Positions 16,942-25,890 are shown, counted from the stretch's first letter. The stretch: DNA of 55,804 nt from Nitrospirota bacterium (GCA_015233015.1 JADFYO010000019.1:1-55804); one strand, 5' to 3'. A program made the numbers and translations. The notes: generated by a model from the sequence alone, not told the origin.

Positions 16942-17225
16942 GGTTCAATTCTCCCTGTGGTGAACACTGAAGACAGATACGGCCAGCCTATCCCCTCTCA
17001 GTATTATTATGAAATAATGTATGAGTCGAATGCAAGACAATTAATAATCGAATACTGAACTGTATTGCAGCTCGCAGGCTGGAATGACAGAAAGCGGGGC
17101 TTTGGGTCTGCTGTCTTTCTGCGATGGACAATCCGGGTTAAAGTTTCAACGAATAATAACCGAAGAGTCATTATCAACCAGAGTCGGTTGAAACAGCAGG
17201 CGTTCAGAATAACAGGGAGGTTACT
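16942..17225. other. divergent intergenic region
   Basis: 284 bp between the DUF3443 gene and the small HTH-like gene. It must contain both start signals. Apart from a GGGAGG ribosome-binding site just before 17226, I see no clear promoter, hairpin or repeat. Confidence 0.4.
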
Positions 17226-17579
17226 ATGTCAAGTACCGGAAACGTTGCATCAGGCGCTGTAAATGCGGCTACAATTGCCTCAACAGCACCCCCAAAGAAA
17301 GACGAGACTGAAACATCTGATCATAAAGCGAACTCAACAGGTTCATCTACAGTTGTATCTAAAGGAGACACTGTCCAGCTTTCAAGTGCTGCTCAAGTCC
17401 GAAATCTACTACAACAGGGACTTTCGGCATCACAGATTGCCCGTAAACTTGGTATAAGTATCAGCAAAGTCAACGGCTATCTCGGTTCCAATGCTAATAC
17501 CACCACAACAACACAGCCAAAGAACACAACAGAAGAATCAACCGAAACCCCGGCTATGAAATCAACGGAAGCCGCTTAA
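17226..17579 (+). CDS. small protein with helix-turn-helix-like core
   Basis: 117 residues. Low-complexity Ser/Thr/Ala-rich ends flank a core at about residues 50-85: VQLSSAAQVRNLLQQGLS then ASQIARKLGISISKVNGYLG. The core has the spacing of a helix-turn-helix of the sigma-region-4/LuxR type. Similar small proteins with a VxLSxAA start to the motif occur in several environmental phyla, but their function is not known to me. It has a GGGAGG ribosome-binding site and no signal peptide. DNA binding is an inference from the motif. The gene stands alone and is followed by a 10-bp inverted repeat. Confidence 0.65.
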   Translation: MSSTGNVASGAVNAATIASTAPPKKDETETSDHKANSTGSSTVVSKGDTVQLSSAAQVRNLLQQGLSASQIARKLGISISKVNGYLGSNANTTTTTQPKNTTEESTETPAMKSTEAA

Positions 17580-17600
17580 CCTCGATAATACAGGGTCACT

Positions 17601-17639
17601 TCAACACTGGACAAAAGGATTATTTTTTTCCAGTGTTGA
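17601..17639. repeat. 10-bp perfect inverted repeat downstream of the HTH-like gene
   Basis: TCAACACTGG and CCAGTGTTGA enclose a 19-base loop holding a run of seven T. The T run is in the loop, not after the stem, so a standard terminator is doubtful; it may still act as a 3' RNA hairpin. Confidence 0.4.
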
Positions 17640-17721
17640 GTAGCACTGTTAAGAAAGCTGTGTATTTCCGCTAAGGTCAGACAAGCAATGATCCTTCCGC
17701 TTTACGCTTAATCGCTTGCTG

Positions 17722-18918
17722 TCAGCCTTCGACGAAGTGCCCTGCAAACTGGGAATTATTGTGGATTATCCCTTTTTCTCTTCGGAATCCCAACCCGCAT
17801 GGCTCGTATGAGAAAAATACGCCGGCCTGGTATAATCTCCCATCATCATCCTCGGGAAATCGGGCATACTCCTGATATACGCTTCGATACGCGCCATATT
17901 CGCCGTCATTAGACAGGACAGTCCTTCCGGTTTTATCTACGATTGATACGTTCTGCCCTTCACGTCCAAGTGTCTTCTTTCCTACATATGTTCTGCCTGC
18001 CAACGGCTTTAAGGATGTCTCAAGCAGCAATGGATGCCCGCGGTACATATCCCACATGATCTTTAATAACCCCTTTGACTGAAACAAGAGCGCGTATGGG
18101 GGGTTTAGTAAGACGGCCTTTTCATTTCTCAGCACATCGGTCAGAATTGCCGCAAGGTCAGGTTCGTAGAGGCTTATGAATTCGTATGGCAGGAGCTTAA
18201 ACCAATAGTCGTACCTATAACTGCGCTCAGAGTCTTTTAAGAATATTCCCTCGTTGTTTGAGAAAAACACCTTATCGACAAACTCGAAATCCGTAATAAA
18301 ACCCGCCTCCAGCGCGGTCTCCTCTATAAGCCGTGCCGTGTTTTCGTCTTCGGGGAAGTCATCGAGCGACGAGAACAAGGCGCGGGGAATATCGCGGGAA
18401 CTGCCGGTTAAATCCGGTGAGAAGTTAGGATTAAGCCCCCTCAATCTTATAAACGATTCCTTCAGCGCCTCGTACAACGAATTAAACTGCATGGTCTCGT
18501 CCATTTTGTTGTGTCTGAGGAGCATCCACTGGATGATTGCCGTCTCAAAAATAAGGGAGGGCGTGTCGGCGTTAAACTCGATAAGTTTTATTGGGATTCC
18601 ATCGAGGCCGCCGGCAAAATCGAATCTTCCCATGAGATGAAAATGCCGTTCATCCTCCCATGTCTGTTCAATCATAGGAATGAGGGATGCGTCGATGTCA
18701 AGCAGATGGTAGAGGCGGTTGTCTATGGCGAACTGTGCCGCGTGGATAAACATATCGTAGAGTTCTTCGGCGGCATTGTAATAATGTTCTCCCTCGGTCT
18801 CTGTTATGCAAACAAGTTCATCGGCAATGGAGGGCGCTGAGCCAGGCGTCTGGTACCATGTATAACCAACTTCGTTGTAAATGCCTTCATGGATGGGATT
18901 TATCTTTATCAATTTCAC
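17722..18918 (-). CDS. glutathionylspermidine synthase-like ATP-grasp protein (YjfC/YgiC-like)
   Basis: 398 residues. It matches the C-terminal synthetase half of glutathionylspermidine synthase, an ATP-grasp amide ligase. Visible segments are GRFDFAGGLDGIPIKLIEFNADTPS, the acidic Mg/ATP-binding region, KPLAGRTYVGKKTLGREGQNVS and the C-terminal GLGFRREKG. No amidase domain is present, as in E. coli YgiC and YjfC, whose substrates are not settled. It is the last gene of a unit with a DUF1190-like protein and a DUF350 membrane protein, the same order as E. coli yjfL-yjfM-yjfC. A role in modifying an envelope or stress-related peptide is inferred only. Confidence 0.88.
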   Translation of the reverse strand: MKLIKINPIHEGIYNEVGYTWYQTPGSAPSIADELVCITETEGEHYYNAAEELYDMFIHAAQFAIDNRLYHLLDIDASLIPMIEQTWEDERHFHLMGRFDFAGGLDGIPIKLIEFNADTPSLIFETAIIQWMLLRHNKMDETMQFNSLYEALKESFIRLRGLNPNFSPDLTGSSRDIPRALFSSLDDFPEDENTARLIEETALEAGFITDFEFVDKVFFSNNEGIFLKDSERSYRYDYWFKLLPYEFISLYEPDLAAILTDVLRNEKAVLLNPPYALLFQSKGLLKIMWDMYRGHPLLLETSLKPLAGRTYVGKKTLGREGQNVSIVDKTGRTVLSNDGEYGAYRSVYQEYARFPEDDDGRLYQAGVFFSYEPCGLGFRREKGIIHNNSQFAGHFVEG

Positions 18919-18927
18919 AGGGATTTC

Positions 18928-19536
18928 TTAACCTGAGGATCTGCCGAAAAGCCGTGAAAAGAAACCGCCCCGTTTCACGCTGGTACCGGCGGTGCCATAA
19001 GATTCTCTGCCGCCATATCGACCGCCATATCTGCCGCCTTTTGAAGCACCGCCTCCTAAGGAAACTGACGGTATGTCGTCACGTCCGGTTTTCTGCGTAA
19101 TAATGTCCTTCTTCGCAAGCGTCTGCCTGTAGATACTATCGTTGGCATAGACATGAGACGAGATGAAAGATGTCCTGCCGAGCATGTATCCAAACAGCCC
19201 GGAGGCAAGCACAGTATCGAGACCAAGTCCAAAATCATTAGGGGCTTCTCTGGCCATCGTCTCCGCCCGTTGTTGTGGGATTATCTCAACTGAACCGTCT
19301 ATGTGAGTTACCATAACGCCGGAACACTTACATGGCACTTCGCTGACAATCTTAAACTGTCCTCGTTCGACTTCCTGAACCTCTGTAAGGACGCCGTATT
19401 TCTGCAGAGGCGTGGCAGTGTTTGCAAACTGCGGGGGACAGTCTTTCAATTCCGGCGAGCAGCCCGATGTTGCTAACAAGGCATTAGCGATAAAAAATAT
19501 CCCGCCGACAGACGCAGTCTTAATCTTCTTATACAT
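18928..19536 (-). CDS. DUF1190-like (YjfM/YgiB-type) envelope protein
   Basis: 202 residues. The N-terminal hydrophobic segment ends LLATSGCSPELKDC, a plausible but atypical lipobox (Thr at -3), so lipoprotein processing at Cys26 is possible. The middle contains SGLFGYMLGR, and the tail is Gly/Arg/Ser-rich (GGRYGGRYGGRESYG, then RGGFFSRLFGRSSG). This layout, and the position between DUF350 and GspS-like genes, match YjfM/YgiB (DUF1190) of E. coli rather than strong residue conservation. Nine bases separate it from the synthetase gene. Confidence 0.68.
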   Translation of the reverse strand: MYKKIKTASVGGIFFIANALLATSGCSPELKDCPPQFANTATPLQKYGVLTEVQEVERGQFKIVSEVPCKCSGVMVTHIDGSVEIIPQQRAETMAREAPNDFGLGLDTVLASGLFGYMLGRTSFISSHVYANDSIYRQTLAKKDIITQKTGRDDIPSVSLGGGASKGGRYGGRYGGRESYGTAGTSVKRGGFFSRLFGRSSG

Positions 19537-19550
19537 CTTACATCATCCTG

Positions 19551-20369
19551 TCACATAACCTGCCCAATGACAATGGCAACCGACAGAGAAATAGCCTCGA
19601 CCACTATCACGGCGGCGGTATTGCGGTTTTTTATCTGCACGGACAGGGTAGTCTTTGGGAGAAAGATATAATTGGCCGCCTTCTGGATGAGCAACAAAAA
19701 GGCCAGCCCCATTAAGGCACTGATAAAAAAGGATATTATCCCACGTCCCCAGCCAATAAAATCCCCCGACACACTCGACCTGAGAATCACCGCATAGGAT
19801 ATGATAACCCCTGAGAGGACAATTCCGGCGCTCAGGTTACCGCCTTCAATCTCATCTTTAATGCCGATATGGTAAACTTTCTGCGTTATAAGAAACGCGC
19901 CCGCCAGGACACACTGCGCGAGTATGAAAAACCCTATAGCGGATAGGAATCCCCCGCCCCCGCCTGAAAGTACCCCATTGAGAACCAGCCCCGACGCCAG
20001 ATAAATCCCGCACTCAACCAGTCCCACAGCGGCGTTGCCTTCTCCGATGAGCTTGCTGTGGTCTATCCCCTTAAGAAACAGGTACCTGTTTATGTAGTGA
20101 GAGAGAAAGAACAGCACAGTAACAAGCGCCCCCGTGCAAAAGAACGACAGGACGTCTGTCAGCGTTGTCTCAGTCCCGAGTACGCCGGACATTGCGACGG
20201 CCATCCCAAAATAGTGGCCAAAACGCCACAGCGCCACGGCAGAGTTGCCACCCTTTTCCACCGCGTCGTCATCGTCAAACTTCGTAAGAAAGTCGGCCGT
20301 CTTTTTCGAGATAAAAAGGAAAAAAACAACTATCAGTATATCTATCAGGTCATACAAATACTTTTCCAT
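19551..20369 (-). CDS. DUF350 inner-membrane protein (YjfL-like)
   Basis: 272 residues with about eight hydrophobic segments arranged as two homologous halves. The repeated element is N(S/A)AVxLxxxGxYxGxAxxxxGVL: NSAVALWRFGHYFGMA, then NAAVGLVECGIYLASG, then NLSAGIVLSGVIISYA. This is the duplicated DUF350 family. Function is unknown. It is the first gene of the three-gene unit; AAGGGG precedes the ATG. A REP-like palindrome lies immediately upstream at 20391-20430. Confidence 0.88.
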   Translation of the reverse strand: MEKYLYDLIDILIVVFFLFISKKTADFLTKFDDDDAVEKGGNSAVALWRFGHYFGMAVAMSGVLGTETTLTDVLSFFCTGALVTVLFFLSHYINRYLFLKGIDHSKLIGEGNAAVGLVECGIYLASGLVLNGVLSGGGGGFLSAIGFFILAQCVLAGAFLITQKVYHIGIKDEIEGGNLSAGIVLSGVIISYAVILRSSVSGDFIGWGRGIISFFISALMGLAFLLLIQKAANYIFLPKTTLSVQIKNRNTAAVIVVEAISLSVAIVIGQVM

Positions 20370-20390
20370 AAACTATCCCCTTTCTGAAGT

Positions 20391-20430
20391 CATCCTTCGA
20401 CAGGCTTCATCCTTCGACAGGCTCAGGATG
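20391..20430. repeat. REP-like palindrome, tandem partial copies
   Basis: CATCCTTCGACAGGCT is followed by TCATCCTTCGACAGGCTCAGGATG. The second copy is a hairpin-forming palindrome with the same core as the repeat at 9554-9639. Confidence 0.75.
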
Positions 20431-20589
20431 CCGCCGCTGCCCTCTCCAGATGCCGCTGCCCATTCGTATAAGCTACCACATCGTGGCTGTTTCAGTCAAA
20501 CTCAGGGTCTGCCAGTTTTTTTTGGCTCTTCGTTGTTAAAATAATTGTATGTTATGTTAGAATAGCTTTCATTGGGAATCTGGTGATTA

Positions 20590-21498
20590 ATGGCATCATA
20601 CATTAAAGAAGAGATAAAGGCGGGCATTGTAATAGCAGCGACCCTCCTGATTGTCAGCTTATTTGTAATTTTGGTAAGCGGAGGACGATTCGGGACCAAG
20701 TACGACATCTATTACGTCAAACTCATGGATGTTGCCGGTATCGACGTAGGCTCTCAGATAAGATTGGGAGGCATGAGAGTCGGCAAGATTACAAGTATAA
20801 TAATCCCCGGCAATGCCAAAGAACCCTTAACAGTAGTCCTTGGTATCAATAAGGGCACAAAATTCTATAAGGGGACGAGGGCGATAATATCACAAATAGG
20901 TTTTGTTGGTGAAATATATCTGGCACTTTCTCTTGGCGATGTCGCCGAGGAAAAGATAGAACCAGGCTCAACGATACCATCGGAGGATAGTGTGCAGTTT
21001 GCGGATTTACTGATAAAACTGGCCAAGGCAACAGAGAAACTCGATCAACTGCTGGTTGATGTCGATGCGGTATTCAGCGAAAAGAACCGGAAACAAATCG
21101 GCGACATCCTCGTCAACACAAACAATGCTACCGCAACCGCCAAGGTTGAAATGCAGAATATCTCCCATTCACTGACAAAGACATTTTCGGAAATGGAAGC
21201 AGTCATGAAAGAACTCAACGAGATATTAAAAGGCAATAAGGGCGAAATAGCAGCCCTGTTAAAGACCACAACAGAAGAAATCCACGAAATTGGAGAAATG
21301 GTTAAGGCATTTGAAAAGACATCCTATTCGCTGACCAAGACTTCTGATTCTATAAACAGAGTATTTGACGACCAATCGCAAAACATGACCGAGGTGATGA
21401 AAAACGTAAACACGACGTTAGAAGACCTGCAGGGTGTCTTGCAGGAAATTAAAAACAAGCCCTGGAGCATAATATATAAGGACAGTGAAAATGAATAA
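20590..21498 (+). CDS. MCE/MlaD-family lipid-transport protein
   Basis: 302 residues. A single N-terminal transmembrane segment (GIVIAATLLIVSLFVILVSG) is followed by one MCE domain (about 38-115; VKLMDVAGIDVGSQIRLGGMRVGKI), then a long helical region (about 130-290). MCE proteins form hexameric periplasmic rings that move lipids between membranes with an ABC transporter. The partner permease and ATPase are not adjacent here, but the next gene encodes the usual auxiliary lipoprotein. The two overlap by a few bases and are presumably co-translated. Confidence 0.9.
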   Translation: MASYIKEEIKAGIVIAATLLIVSLFVILVSGGRFGTKYDIYYVKLMDVAGIDVGSQIRLGGMRVGKITSIIIPGNAKEPLTVVLGINKGTKFYKGTRAIISQIGFVGEIYLALSLGDVAEEKIEPGSTIPSEDSVQFADLLIKLAKATEKLDQLLVDVDAVFSEKNRKQIGDILVNTNNATATAKVEMQNISHSLTKTFSEMEAVMKELNEILKGNKGEIAALLKTTTEEIHEIGEMVKAFEKTSYSLTKTSDSINRVFDDQSQNMTEVMKNVNTTLEDLQGVLQEIKNKPWSIIYKDSENE

Positions 21499-22171
21499 AA
21501 AAATGTCGATACCACATTTGGGCACTCCGTCCCCGCTTACAGCGAAGGTGTTTAATTTCTTGCCGCATCTTCTTATGATACTTCTGGCCGCCGTTATGAT
21601 AGCGGCTGTTTTTTCGTGTGCAACGATGCCGGATTCAAAGATATACAGCCTTGACATACACTATGACATGACTAACAGGGTCGAACTCAGTCCGGATATC
21701 CCAATAATCATCGTAGTCGATTCGCCTCGTTATCTATCTCAGGCATTTCTGGCCGTCAGGTCGTCTCCCTACACGCTGACGATTATGAAATACTCGAAAT
21801 GGCAGTCGCCGCCGTCAACCATGGTTGCCGAAGAGCTGAAAAAGGCGTTGTATTCAATAGGATTTTTCAGGGACATACGCATATCTTCAGTTGCGAGGCA
21901 AAACTTTTATTCTCTGAAGACAAACCTTACGAGGTTTGAGCAATCTGATGAAGGTACGGCATTGTATGGCATATTGTCTCTCGATGCGGACTTGCTGTCA
22001 CCCGAAGGGGAAAATCTCTGCCACAACACGTATTCGAAAAAAATCAAACTCAACGGTTCAGGGGATTACTCAGCCCTTGCGGAGGGCCTCAGCGCTGCGC
22101 TGAAAGAGGTAATGGATGAGATTCGCACCTCGACCGCTAAAGCTATTACCGAAAAGGAATCAAAAAAGTAG
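21491..22171 (+). CDS. PqiC/ABC-type transport auxiliary lipoprotein
   Basis: 226 residues from the ATG at 21491, which has AAGGA at suitable spacing; a GTG at 21485 is the alternative. A hydrophobic leader ends VFSCATMPDSKIYSLD, giving a lipobox-like Cys. The body has the pattern of the PqiC/DUF330-type lipoproteins that accompany MCE transport systems: YLSQAFLAVRSSPYTLTIMKYSKWQ, then a C-terminal helix. An outer-membrane-anchored component of the lipid shuttle formed with the preceding MCE protein is inferred. It converges on the TPR gene with a gap of 30 bp. Confidence 0.82.
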   Translation: MNKKMSIPHLGTPSPLTAKVFNFLPHLLMILLAAVMIAAVFSCATMPDSKIYSLDIHYDMTNRVELSPDIPIIIVVDSPRYLSQAFLAVRSSPYTLTIMKYSKWQSPPSTMVAEELKKALYSIGFFRDIRISSVARQNFYSLKTNLTRFEQSDEGTALYGILSLDADLLSPEGENLCHNTYSKKIKLNGSGDYSALAEGLSAALKEVMDEIRTSTAKAITEKESKK

Positions 22172-22201
22172 TCATTAGCCTAAGCCTTTGATGCCTCCTG
22201 A

Positions 22202-22948
22202 CTATTTGCAGTCACCCTTAGATTTTGCACTTTGGGCAATTTTGCATAATCCAAGTTTGCACGCACTGGCAAAATCACGGCAGCCATTTGCTTTATCGCC
22301 AAGCTTCATATAAGCAAGTCCACGGTTATCATATGCCTCGGCATAACTCTGGTTAATCCTTATCGCCTCGGTATAGTTTACAATAGCCTTTTTGTAATCT
22401 TTCAAGTCCCCATATGCACTCCCCATGTTGTAATAAGCCACTGCCTCCTTAGGGTCAATCCTGACAGCCTGGGTAAAATCTGCAATAGCCCGTTTGTAGT
22501 CCTTTTTACCTTTGGCATAGAGCTGTCCGCGGTTGGTGTATCCCCAGACAAACTTAGGGTCAGTCTTTATGGCCCTGGTGTAGTCGGCGATGGCCTTGTC
22601 GAAATCCATCTTCCTTTCGTATGCAAGTCCACGGCTGTAGTAGGCACTGGCGTCTTTAGGGTCAATGCTTATGGACTTGGTGTAGTCGGAGATAGCCCTG
22701 TCGTGGTCATTTTTCCCTTCATAAGCATGTCCACGGTTGAAGTATGGCGCCGATGATTTCGGGCTAATCTTTATTGCCTCGGTAAACTCGGCAATTGCCT
22801 TGTCATAGTCCTTTTTGGCTATATACTCATTTCCCAGATTGAAATGCTTTTCGGCAGAGTCACCGGCGAATACCATTTTAAATGGCAAACAAACAACCAA
22901 AGTTAAGAAAATAGCGGCGGCACTGATTCTGAACATCGAGTGAAACAT
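22202..22948 (-). CDS. exported TPR-repeat protein
   Basis: 248 residues. A signal peptide (cut after VFA, about residue 28) precedes six TPR units of 34 residues (for example KDYDKAIAEFTEAIKISPKSS and MDFDKAIADYTRAIKTDPKF). The C-terminus is Cys-rich (GCRDFASACKLGLCKIAQ), which resembles the closing helix of Sel1/TPR proteins. A periplasmic scaffold is likely; the partner is unknown. The gene is monocistronic. Confidence 0.85.
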   Translation of the reverse strand: MFHSMFRISAAAIFLTLVVCLPFKMVFAGDSAEKHFNLGNEYIAKKDYDKAIAEFTEAIKISPKSSAPYFNRGHAYEGKNDHDRAISDYTKSISIDPKDASAYYSRGLAYERKMDFDKAIADYTRAIKTDPKFVWGYTNRGQLYAKGKKDYKRAIADFTQAVRIDPKEAVAYYNMGSAYGDLKDYKKAIVNYTEAIRINQSYAEAYDNRGLAYMKLGDKANGCRDFASACKLGLCKIAQSAKSKGDCK

Positions 22949-23092
22949 ATTCTTATTCCCTCCATTTATGTATATAACTGTTTGTGATTCATTTTATAAT
23001 GAACGCTTCAAAAAAAGCGGCTTACCATTATAGCTTATTTAGTTTGCTCTCCGAAACATGATTATTTATTCAGGAGAAGACATACCGCCGCC

Positions 23093-23842
23093 TTATATCA
23101 ACCCAATATCGTTTTTGGGCACCCAGCCGGCCTTGCCGTCAGGCCTTCTTATCTTGTACCACTGGTCGCCGGCGTCTATTACCTCTACCTTCATCCCCTC
23201 GTATAGGGTAAAAAATACCGTTGCCCTCTCAAATGGTTCGTATCTGGCCTCCACTTTTTCTGCCAACACCACGGACTGCCCGCTGCTCACCCGTTCGTAA
23301 AATACCCAGGACGATATTATCAATAATACCGCCGCTGCCGATATTGCAATGGTGGACGATCTTCTTATTCTTTCGACGAATATTCCGGTTGTGACAACGG
23401 CAAATATCAGCACATACAATAATAATAAAATAATCGTCAGCGCGTCTGTCGTAAGCGGGTTATAGGCCTTGTCCAACTGGCGGTTTAACCACGGCCTTGC
23501 CCCGGTGCTTTGCCGGTTCTTTATCAACGATTCGGCAAACTCGTAATTTGCCCTTAAATCGTCATCCGCAGGGATCAACCTCTTTGCCTTTTCGTAATAT
23601 AGTACCGCATATCCAATGTTGTTCTTTTTTAAGAAGCAGTTGCCCATATTATAATAGAGATTGCCGCTTTCATAGCCCTCTTGTATCAGCTTATAGTACT
23701 CCTTTATCGCCTCGTCATATTTCCCCCCGATGTAAAACGCCGCAGCATTTTTAAACGCGTCAGCGGTCATATCCGCGGATAACGGCGCGGCAAATGCAAG
23801 CGCTAAAATAACGGACAAGGCCACGCGTGCCGCTGTCTTCAC
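23093..23842 (-). CDS. batE: BatE-like protein (TPR plus SH3)
   Basis: 249 residues. A signal peptide, two or three TPRs (FYIGGKYDEAIKEYYKL, GNLYYNMGNCFLKKN), two transmembrane segments (about 135-185) and a C-terminal SH3-like domain (EARYEPFERATVFFTLYEGMKV, then VIDAGDQWYKIRRPDGKAGWVP). This order fits BatE of the Bat (Bacteroides aerotolerance) systems. Its ATG lies in the 3' end of batD (4-bp overlap), so it is translationally coupled. Confidence 0.82.
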   Translation of the reverse strand: MKTAARVALSVILALAFAAPLSADMTADAFKNAAAFYIGGKYDEAIKEYYKLIQEGYESGNLYYNMGNCFLKKNNIGYAVLYYEKAKRLIPADDDLRANYEFAESLIKNRQSTGARPWLNRQLDKAYNPLTTDALTIILLLLYVLIFAVVTTGIFVERIRRSSTIAISAAAVLLIISSWVFYERVSSGQSVVLAEKVEARYEPFERATVFFTLYEGMKVEVIDAGDQWYKIRRPDGKAGWVPKNDIGLI

Positions 23843-25701
23843 AACCGTATCCTTTCCATTTGGTCGATAAAGTCCTCGAGGTTTTTGAACGTCCTCTGCA
23901 TCTCAGGCATTCCCATCCCACCGCGGGCGTATCGCGTCATGTCGCACATCCTGAAAATATCTTTCAGCGTCTCCGTCTCCAGACCCTTTTGCTCCAACAT
24001 AGAGAATATCTTCTCGTCCATTATCTCACCCGGCGGCATGTGAAGTTTATCGCCCAGGTAATCATAAATAGTCTTATGCACGGCGTCGTAGAACTCCTTC
24101 TCTTTTTCCATTTCAAGAAAACCTACGGCTGCCTTTAACCCCTGCTTTGCCTTCTTAGGCGCCCTCCGGCCTCTGGCATATTTTATATCGCTCTGCAGGC
24201 GGCTGCTCCTCCTGGCATATATTAGTGCCCCTATATATATCATAGGCGGTACAAACAGGAATGCCAAAAATATGGGACTGCGATAGAGAAATTGCTGTCT
24301 GTCCGATATTTTTAAGAGCACGCCCGGCCTTTCCTTTACGAACACTACGTCCTTTCCAAGTATCTCTTTTTCCACAGGGACTGTTTCACCCGCAGCCTGA
24401 GGAGGGCCGACTATCTTTGCACCGCCAACCGTGGCGGCCCCGGTTACTCTTACAGGAAACGGTCCTTTTCTTATTGTCTGATAGGCCTTTTTATCGGGGT
24501 CAAAATAATTGAAGACTATCGCTGGTATTGACTGTACGGTATTAGTAAGCGGTATAACAGCCTGCTCGAAGGTCTTCGATACGTTTTTGTCCTGTTTGAT
24601 CTGCGGGTCATAGTATTTTATTGGGGCAGGGTTATTTCCTTCTATATCGGGAACCGTAACGCTGTTGAAATTGCCCCTTCCGGTAACAGTCATTTTTAGT
24701 GTAACGGGGTCTCCGGTTTTCACCTCAGGGGGTGAAACGGACGCGTCTAACCCGAATGAGCCTATTGCGCCTTTATAACCCTTTGGCTTTCCCTCTTCCG
24801 GCAGCGGGAGGACTTTCATGTTCAGCGTTTCGGACTTCAACTCGATTGGCTCAGCCCTTGCCGAGTCAAAGAAATTACTAAAGAAATCATCGTCAAAGGC
24901 CCCGCGCGGTAAATTGCCGCGGCTCGCCCTGACCAATATATTGCACCTTAACGCGGCCGGCCCCAGCTTTAACGAGTTCGAGGCCGAGGGCGCAAAAGCC
25001 GTCGTAGTAAACTCGACCGTATCGTATATCTGCCCGTTTATAGTCTCCCTCGCCTGAACAGGTTTATCAAAATTGCTCACCGAAAACCCACTGTCTGCCA
25101 TCTGCGGAAAGCTCACCTCGCGCACTGTAATATCCCTGACGAAGAGTTTTACCCTGACGGTGAAGATTTCATTTACATAGACAATAGTCTTCAACGGCTT
25201 AAGTGTGACAAACACCCTGTCATTAATGGCCATTGGAGAGTCTTTGGGAGGGGTTTGCTGCCCCTGAGGCGCAGGCGCTGTGGGATTATTGGCAGATGGG
25301 GCACTGTTACTGTCAACGACACTAACCATTATCTCATTCGACGTATAGGTCTTACCGTCGTGTTCATGTGTAAATGGACCAATCTTAAAGTCACCGGTGT
25401 TCATCGGTACTACGAAATAATTATAAGTAACGGAGCTTGACGCCGCACCGTTTATTATAGACATCCTCGTTGCCGCGCCGATGTAATTAACACTAAAACC
25501 ATCCAGCTTTGGAGTTGGCGGCTGAGGCGCCCCCCTGTCGCCATTGAATATCAGGCTTAACTGCGCGCCCTCCCCTATGGCAAGCGTAGTCTTGCTGAGG
25601 GCTATCTCAAAACTTACACCAGCGGCCCACGCCGCAGGGGCCATCAGCAACCCTAATATCGACAACCCAACAATTATTCGATACACACGCATTTTATACA
25701 T
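23839..25701 (-). CDS. batD: BatD-like protein
   Basis: 620 residues. A signal peptide is followed by the large BatD region with immunoglobulin-like beta segments (AALRCNILVRASRG; VNEIFTVRVKLFVRDI; VTLKMTVTGRGNFNSV). One transmembrane helix lies near residues 470-490 (FLAFLFVPPMIYIGALIYA), with a cytoplasmic helical tail. BatD is a periplasmic-facing member of the MoxR/VWA-linked Bat system. batA, batB, batC and the MoxR ATPase are not in this window. A TATAAT box (25724-25729, minus strand) lies 22 bp upstream of the ATG. Confidence 0.88.
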   Translation of the reverse strand: MYKMRVYRIIVGLSILGLLMAPAAWAAGVSFEIALSKTTLAIGEGAQLSLIFNGDRGAPQPPTPKLDGFSVNYIGAATRMSIINGAASSSVTYNYFVVPMNTGDFKIGPFTHEHDGKTYTSNEIMVSVVDSNSAPSANNPTAPAPQGQQTPPKDSPMAINDRVFVTLKPLKTIVYVNEIFTVRVKLFVRDITVREVSFPQMADSGFSVSNFDKPVQARETINGQIYDTVEFTTTAFAPSASNSLKLGPAALRCNILVRASRGNLPRGAFDDDFFSNFFDSARAEPIELKSETLNMKVLPLPEEGKPKGYKGAIGSFGLDASVSPPEVKTGDPVTLKMTVTGRGNFNSVTVPDIEGNNPAPIKYYDPQIKQDKNVSKTFEQAVIPLTNTVQSIPAIVFNYFDPDKKAYQTIRKGPFPVRVTGAATVGGAKIVGPPQAAGETVPVEKEILGKDVVFVKERPGVLLKISDRQQFLYRSPIFLAFLFVPPMIYIGALIYARRSSRLQSDIKYARGRRAPKKAKQGLKAAVGFLEMEKEKEFYDAVHKTIYDYLGDKLHMPPGEIMDEKIFSMLEQKGLETETLKDIFRMCDMTRYARGGMGMPEMQRTFKNLEDFIDQMERIRL

Positions 25702-25803
25702 ATCTAAAATTCATTGACCTTATATTATACACTAAATGTGGCATTGTTATTAACCCGCAGCTACCGCATTAGAAAAAAAAAGCAGAGTGGTGAGAAAGGT
25801 TTT

Positions 25804-25890
25804 TTACTCGAATATATCCCTGATGTTAACCTGAAGGCCATCGATGACTTTAGACGTAACAACACCTTCACTTTCGGCATACACGTACAT
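25804..25890 (-). pseudogene. remnant of a Uma2-family gene (C-terminus only)
   Basis: Twenty-eight codons read MYVYAESEGVVTSKVIDGLQ and end VNIRDIFE, then stop. They match the end of the intact Uma2 protein at 7867-8379 (QSKVIAGLQVNIRDIFE). A stop codon lies just upstream in the frame, and the other 140 residues of the domain are missing. It lies between batD and the RloA-like ATPase gene, near the latter's promoter. Confidence 0.75.

Noticed and set aside
17065-17140. Second copy of the 5366-5448 palindrome family (GGAATGACAGAAAGC)
   Set aside because: Only a short GGAATGACA match; arms and hairpin are not conserved.
17601-17639. Rho-independent terminator
   Set aside because: The T tract is inside the loop of the inverted repeat instead of following the stem; it is listed only as a repeat.
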